Below, in pieces: positions 60,996-64,000 of a stretch of DNA of 64,000 bases. Under the pieces are notes generated by a model. The model did not search any database, was not told the origin of the DNA, and was given only the letters and a program-made list of their open reading frames with translations. Each line of letters starts with the position of its first letter. The first letter of the stretch is position 1. Position numbers and translations under genes: made by a program. The stretch is from Microbacterium nymphoidis. Lineage in GTDB: Bacteria > Actinomycetota > Actinomycetes > Actinomycetales > Microbacteriaceae. The DNA is taken from the NCBI RefSeq assembly GCF_021044885.1, contig NZ_JAJNOD010000003.1:186001-250000 (forward strand), written 5' to 3'.

Positions 60996-61027
60996 TAGAA
61001 TTGGCACTCAGAGCATTCGAGTGCCAG
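60996..61027 (+). promoter_or_regulatory. hrcA promoter -10 with CIRCE operator
   Basis: TAGAAT (60996-61001) is followed immediately by TTGGCACTC (61001-61009), nine bases, then GAGTGCCAG (61019-61027). This matches the CIRCE element (TTAGCACTC-N9-GAGTGCTAA) with one changed base in each arm. The -10 box shares a base with the operator, so HrcA bound here should block its own promoter. Confidence 0.85.
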
Positions 61028-61043
61028 CAGCAGAGGAGGCGAC

Positions 61044-62072
61044 ATGGTCACTGAGCGCGGCCTGCGCGTCCTTCGGGCCATCGTCGAGGACTACGTCGAC
61101 ACCAATGAGCCCGTCGGCAGCAAGTCGATCGTCGACCGGCATCATTTCGGCGTCTCCGCCGCCACGATCCGCAATGACATGGCCCTGCTGGAGGAGGAGG
61201 AGCTCATCGCGGCTCCGCACACCTCGTCGGGTCGTGTGCCCACGGACAAGGGCTATCGGATGTTCGTCGACCACCTCGCGGAGTTGCGACCCCTCACCGC
61301 GGCACAGCGCACGGCCATCACCTCGTTCCTCACCGACCCCGCCGATCTCGACGACCTCCTCGGACGGACGGTGCGCCTGCTCACACAGCTCACCGGTCAG
61401 GTGGCGCTGGTGCAGTACCCCTCGTTCGCTCGCGCCACCGTCACGCACGTCGAGATCGTGCGCATTGCGGAGCGTCGCGTGCTCGTGATCGTCGTGACCG
61501 ACACCGGCCGGGTCTCGCAGCGTGTCGGCGGCATCAGCGAGGACATCGACGAAGCCGACACCGCCGTGCTGCGCGCCCGCCTGAACACCCTCATCACGGG
61601 GCACTCGGTCGGTCGTGCCGCGGAGCGGCTGTCCGCCGAGGCGCCGTCGGTCACGGAGCAGCGCTCCGTCTATCATGACGTCGCCGCACTCGTCGCGGAG
61701 GAGCTGGAGGAGTTCCGCCAGGATCGTCTGGTGATGGCGGGAGCAGCGACCCTGGCTCGGCGTGAGCAGGACTTCCGCGGCAGCATCCACCCCCTGCTGG
61801 AGGCCATCGAGGAACAGGTGACGCTCCTGCGCCTGATGGGGGAGATGACCGCAGGGGAGAACGGCCTCTCGGCCAGCATCGGACGCGAGAACGCGTCCTT
61901 CGGACTTGCGGAGGCGGCTGTGGTCGCCAGCGACTACGACGCCTCCGGATCGAGCGCGCGGGTGGGGCTCATGGGCCCCACCCGCATGGACTATTCCAGC
62001 AACCTCGCGGCGGTGCGGGCCGTAGCCCGCTACCTCACGCGACTGCTGGACGACGACGAAGCGCGCCGCTGA
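61044..62072 (+). CDS. hrcA: heat-shock repressor HrcA
   Basis: HrcA represses class I heat-shock genes by binding CIRCE and is kept active by GroEL. The 342-residue length is normal. The winged helix is at about 1-85 ([65 protein letters not shown]). The GAF-like and C-terminal dimer regions include [12 protein letters not shown] and [24 protein letters not shown] 61044 follows GAGGAGG (61033-61039). A CIRCE operator sits at 61001-61027, giving autoregulation, and dnaJ follows after 34 bases. Confidence 0.97.
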   Translation: MVTERGLRVLRAIVEDYVDTNEPVGSKSIVDRHHFGVSAATIRNDMALLEEEELIAAPHTSSGRVPTDKGYRMFVDHLAELRPLTAAQRTAITSFLTDPADLDDLLGRTVRLLTQLTGQVALVQYPSFARATVTHVEIVRIAERRVLVIVVTDTGRVSQRVGGISEDIDEADTAVLRARLNTLITGHSVGRAAERLSAEAPSVTEQRSVYHDVAALVAEELEEFRQDRLVMAGAATLARREQDFRGSIHPLLEAIEEQVTLLRLMGEMTAGENGLSASIGRENASFGLAEAAVVASDYDASGSSARVGLMGPTRMDYSSNLAAVRAVARYLTRLLDDDEARR

Positions 62073-62106
62073 GGCGCACAGGGGACCGTCCCCGAGAAAG
62101 GTGACT

Positions 62107-63219
62107 GTGGCCGACCACTACGAAGTCCTGGGCGTCTCACGAGAGGCGAGCCCGGAGGAGATCAAGAAGGCGTACCGGCGTCTGGCGCGCGAACTCCACC
62201 CCGATGTGAATCCGTCGGCGGACGCCGAGGACAAGTTCAAAGAGGTCACCCACGCCTACGACGTGCTGAGCGATCCGGAGCAGCGTCGGCGTTACGACAT
62301 GGGCGGCGACGACGCGTTCGGCGGCGGCGGATTCGGCGGGTTCGGCGACATCTTCGAGACCTTCTTCGGCGCGGCGGCCGGCGGCGGCGGACGCGGCGGA
62401 CGCCCGCGTTCCCGGCGGGAGCGCGGCCAGGATGCGCTGGTGCGGGTGACGCTGGAGCTCGGCGACGTCATCTTCGGCGTGCACCGCGATATCGAGGTGG
62501 ACACGGCGGTGCTCTGTGAGACCTGTGAGGGTTCGTGCTGCGCGCCCGGCACCTCCCCGCAGACTTGTGACATCTGTCACGGCACCGGACACGTGCAGCG
62601 CCAGGTGCGCAGCCTGCTCGGCAACGTTCTGACCACCCAGCCGTGCAACGTGTGCCAGGGTTACGGCACGACGATCCCGAGCCCCTGCGCCACGTGCGCC
62701 GGACAGGGACGGGTCCGCTCGCGCCGGACGGTAGGCCTGGACATCCCGGCGGGCGTCGAGACCGGCCTGCGCCTCCAGCTCCCCGGCTCCGGGGAGGTCG
62801 GCCCTGCGGGCGGACCCAACGGCGACCTCTACATCGAGGTGACCGTCGCGCCCGACGCGGCCTTCTCCCGCGACGGCGATGATCTGCTCGCCACGCTCGA
62901 GGTGTCCATGACGGACGCGATCCTCGGCACCGAGACGCGCATCGAGTCCCTCGACGGTCCCGTCGATCTGGAGATCCGCCCGGGCGTGCAGTCTGGCGAT
63001 GTCCTCACCATCAAGGAGCGCGGCATCACGCCGCTGCGCGGCAGCCGCCGCGGAGACCTCCGCGTCGGCGTCCAGGTGGTCACCCCGACGCGCCTGGATG
63101 CGAAGCAGCGCGCGCTGATCGAGGACTTCGCCGCGCGGACGAAGGCTCCTACGCCGAAGCTGGCGGAGTTCCAGCAGGGTCTGTTCTCCAAGCTCCGCGA
63201 TCGCTTCCGGTCACACTGA
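62107..63219 (+). CDS. dnaJ: chaperone DnaJ (DnaJ2 type)
   Basis: DnaJ is the co-chaperone that brings unfolded proteins to DnaK. With GTG 62107 (GAAAGG five bases before) it has 370 residues; GTG 62101 would add two. The J domain with HPD is in ELHPDVNPS (about residue 30-35), and a Gly/Phe region (about 60-100) follows. The zinc domain (about 140-205) has four CxxC pairs: CETC, CDIC, CNVC and CATC. C-terminal substrate domains follow. The first zinc repeat reads GSCCAPG, with two extra Cys. Co-location with hrcA rather than dnaK-grpE is typical of actinobacterial DnaJ2. It should be CIRCE-controlled. Confidence 0.95.
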   Translation: MADHYEVLGVSREASPEEIKKAYRRLARELHPDVNPSADAEDKFKEVTHAYDVLSDPEQRRRYDMGGDDAFGGGGFGGFGDIFETFFGAAAGGGGRGGRPRSRRERGQDALVRVTLELGDVIFGVHRDIEVDTAVLCETCEGSCCAPGTSPQTCDICHGTGHVQRQVRSLLGNVLTTQPCNVCQGYGTTIPSPCATCAGQGRVRSRRTVGLDIPAGVETGLRLQLPGSGEVGPAGGPNGDLYIEVTVAPDAAFSRDGDDLLATLEVSMTDAILGTETRIESLDGPVDLEIRPGVQSGDVLTIKERGITPLRGSRRGDLRVGVQVVTPTRLDAKQRALIEDFAARTKAPTPKLAEFQQGLFSKLRDRFRSH

Positions 63220-63947
63220 TGGCGCTGCACTTCCTCGTCGAGGATCCGGCGGAGCTCGCGGGCGATGACATCGTGCTCACGGGTGCGGAGGCACATCACG
63301 CGGCCACGGTTCGCCGCGTGCGCGTCGGGGAGACGGTCACGGTCGGCGACGGTCGCGGCGCGTGGCACACGGGCGAGGTGACCGACCTCGCCCCCAAGCG
63401 GGTGGTCGTGCACCTCACCGCGCGCTCCACCGTGCCGGCGGCATCACCGCGGCTCGTGCTCGTGCAGGCCCTCGCGAAGGGGGACCGGGACGAGCGTGCG
63501 GTGCAGGCGGCCACCGAGCTGGGCGTCGATGAGATCGTGCCCTGGCAGGCGGCGCGCAGCGTGTCTCGCTGGGACGCGGCCAAAGCCGCCAAGGGTGTCC
63601 AGCGCTGGGCGAGCATCGTCCGCGAAGCGGCGAAGCAGGCGCACCGTCCGTGGCTTCCGCTGGTGACGGCGCCCGTGACCACCGGACAGCTCGCGCAGCG
63701 CGCAGATGGAGCCCTCCTCGTGGTGCTGGAGCCGAGCGCAGACGAGCCGATGACCAACCTCGACCTGGCCGGCGAGCAGGAGGTCGTGCTCGTGGTCGGG
63801 CCCGAAGGCGGCATCGCACCCGAAGAGCTGGACGCACTGCGCGCCGCCGGAGCACGGATCGTGAAGCTCGGGGACACGGTTCTCCGGACCTCCACAGCGG
63901 GGCCGGCCGCTCTCGCCGTCGCCGCGGTCTCCCTGGGCCGCTGGTGA
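63219..63947 (+). CDS. rsmE: 16S rRNA (uracil(1498)-N(3))-methyltransferase RsmE
   Basis: RsmE methylates N3 of U1498 in 16S rRNA using S-adenosylmethionine and has a trefoil-knot SPOUT fold. The 242-residue length matches the family. The N-terminal PUA-like part has AHHAATVRRVRVGETVTVGDGRG. Knot and SAM motifs are LVQALAKGDRDERAVQAATELGVDEI, REAAKQAHRPWLPLV, LVVGPEGGIAPEELDAL and KLGDTVLRTSTAGPAALAV. The ATG at 63219 overlaps the dnaJ stop by one base (TGATG), which couples their translation. Confidence 0.96.
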   Translation: MALHFLVEDPAELAGDDIVLTGAEAHHAATVRRVRVGETVTVGDGRGAWHTGEVTDLAPKRVVVHLTARSTVPAASPRLVLVQALAKGDRDERAVQAATELGVDEIVPWQAARSVSRWDAAKAAKGVQRWASIVREAAKQAHRPWLPLVTAPVTTGQLAQRADGALLVVLEPSADEPMTNLDLAGEQEVVLVVGPEGGIAPEELDALRAAGARIVKLGDTVLRTSTAGPAALAVAAVSLGRW

Positions 63948-63957
63948 GCGTGGCGGA

Positions 63958-63969
63958 TAGACTGACCGC
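63958..63969 (+). promoter_or_regulatory. -10 box of leaderless promoter for the last gene
   Basis: TAGACT at 63958-63963 lies six bases before ATG 63970. Confidence 0.55.
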
Positions 63970-64000
63970 ATGAGCGAGCCCTCCGTCTTCACCCGCATCC
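63970..64000 (+). CDS. start of a gene cut by the window edge, possibly a HIT-family protein
   Basis: Only ten codons are visible: MSEPSVFTRI. This start and the position after rsmE resemble histidine-triad nucleotide hydrolases of actinobacteria, whose N-termini often read SVFTRI followed by a Glu-Ile-Pro segment. The leaderless -10 box six bases upstream supports the start. The family call is tentative. Confidence 0.5.
   Translation, partial: MSEPSVFTRI

Overview
The window is high-GC DNA from an actinobacterium, most likely Microbacteriaceae and close to Microbacterium (inference). The evidence is the division cluster order murC-ftsQ-ftsZ-ylmE-sepF-yggT-divIVA without ftsA, an actinobacterial CtaF (oxidase subunit IV), a DnaJ encoded directly after hrcA, frequent GTG starts, and many TAnnnT -10 boxes placed 6-7 bases before start codons, which is the layout of leaderless transcripts. 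No tRNA, rRNA, CRISPR array, transposase or integrase gene was recognised.

Layout. 1-7519: cell-wall and division genes (partial murC, ftsQ, ftsZ, ylmE/yggS, sepF, yggT, divIVA/wag31), then lspA and rluD. 7585-9263: a sigma factor and its membrane partner, inserted before dnaE. 9323-19657: dnaE, an unknown membrane protein, hisD, nrdR, pyrD, a DUF3043 protein, an M20 peptidase and an ErpA-type Fe-S carrier. 19934-23004: ctaC-ctaD-ctaF of the aa3 oxidase. 23067-26877: SRAP/HMCES-type protein, App1-like phosphatase, DedA protein and pabB. 26915-29515: leuS. 29576-32604: response regulator and an unusual two-module histidine kinase. 33326-37364: comEA, comEC, holA. 37478-42435: LacI-type regulator and araD-araB-araA. 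42558-42818: rpsT. 43050-46353: GH1 glycosidase, MFS permease, alpha/beta hydrolase. 46583-55031: a 2549-residue LPTTG-anchored repeat protein and a lipoprotein. 55064-64000: lepA, DUF1990, hemW, ankyrin protein, carboxylesterase, hrcA, dnaJ, rsmE and the first codons of a HIT-family gene.

How it fits together. The backbone comEA-comEC-holA-rpsT-lepA-hemW-hrcA-dnaJ-rsmE is an order conserved in many Gram-positive bacteria. Here it is interrupted by accessory blocks: arabinose catabolism between holA and rpsT; glycoside use plus a giant surface protein between rpsT and lepA; and an ankyrin protein and esterase, next to a long extragenic palindrome, between hemW and hrcA. The ara and GH1/MFS blocks suggest life on plant-derived sugars. 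The parts least like textbook genes are the tandem kinase/pseudokinase sensor, the repeat protein with nearly identical DNA repeats, the hairpin covering the start of the following lipoprotein gene, the 79-base palindrome at 58961-59039 and the shared divergent -10 box at 17794-17801. All calls come from reading the sequence; no database search was run.
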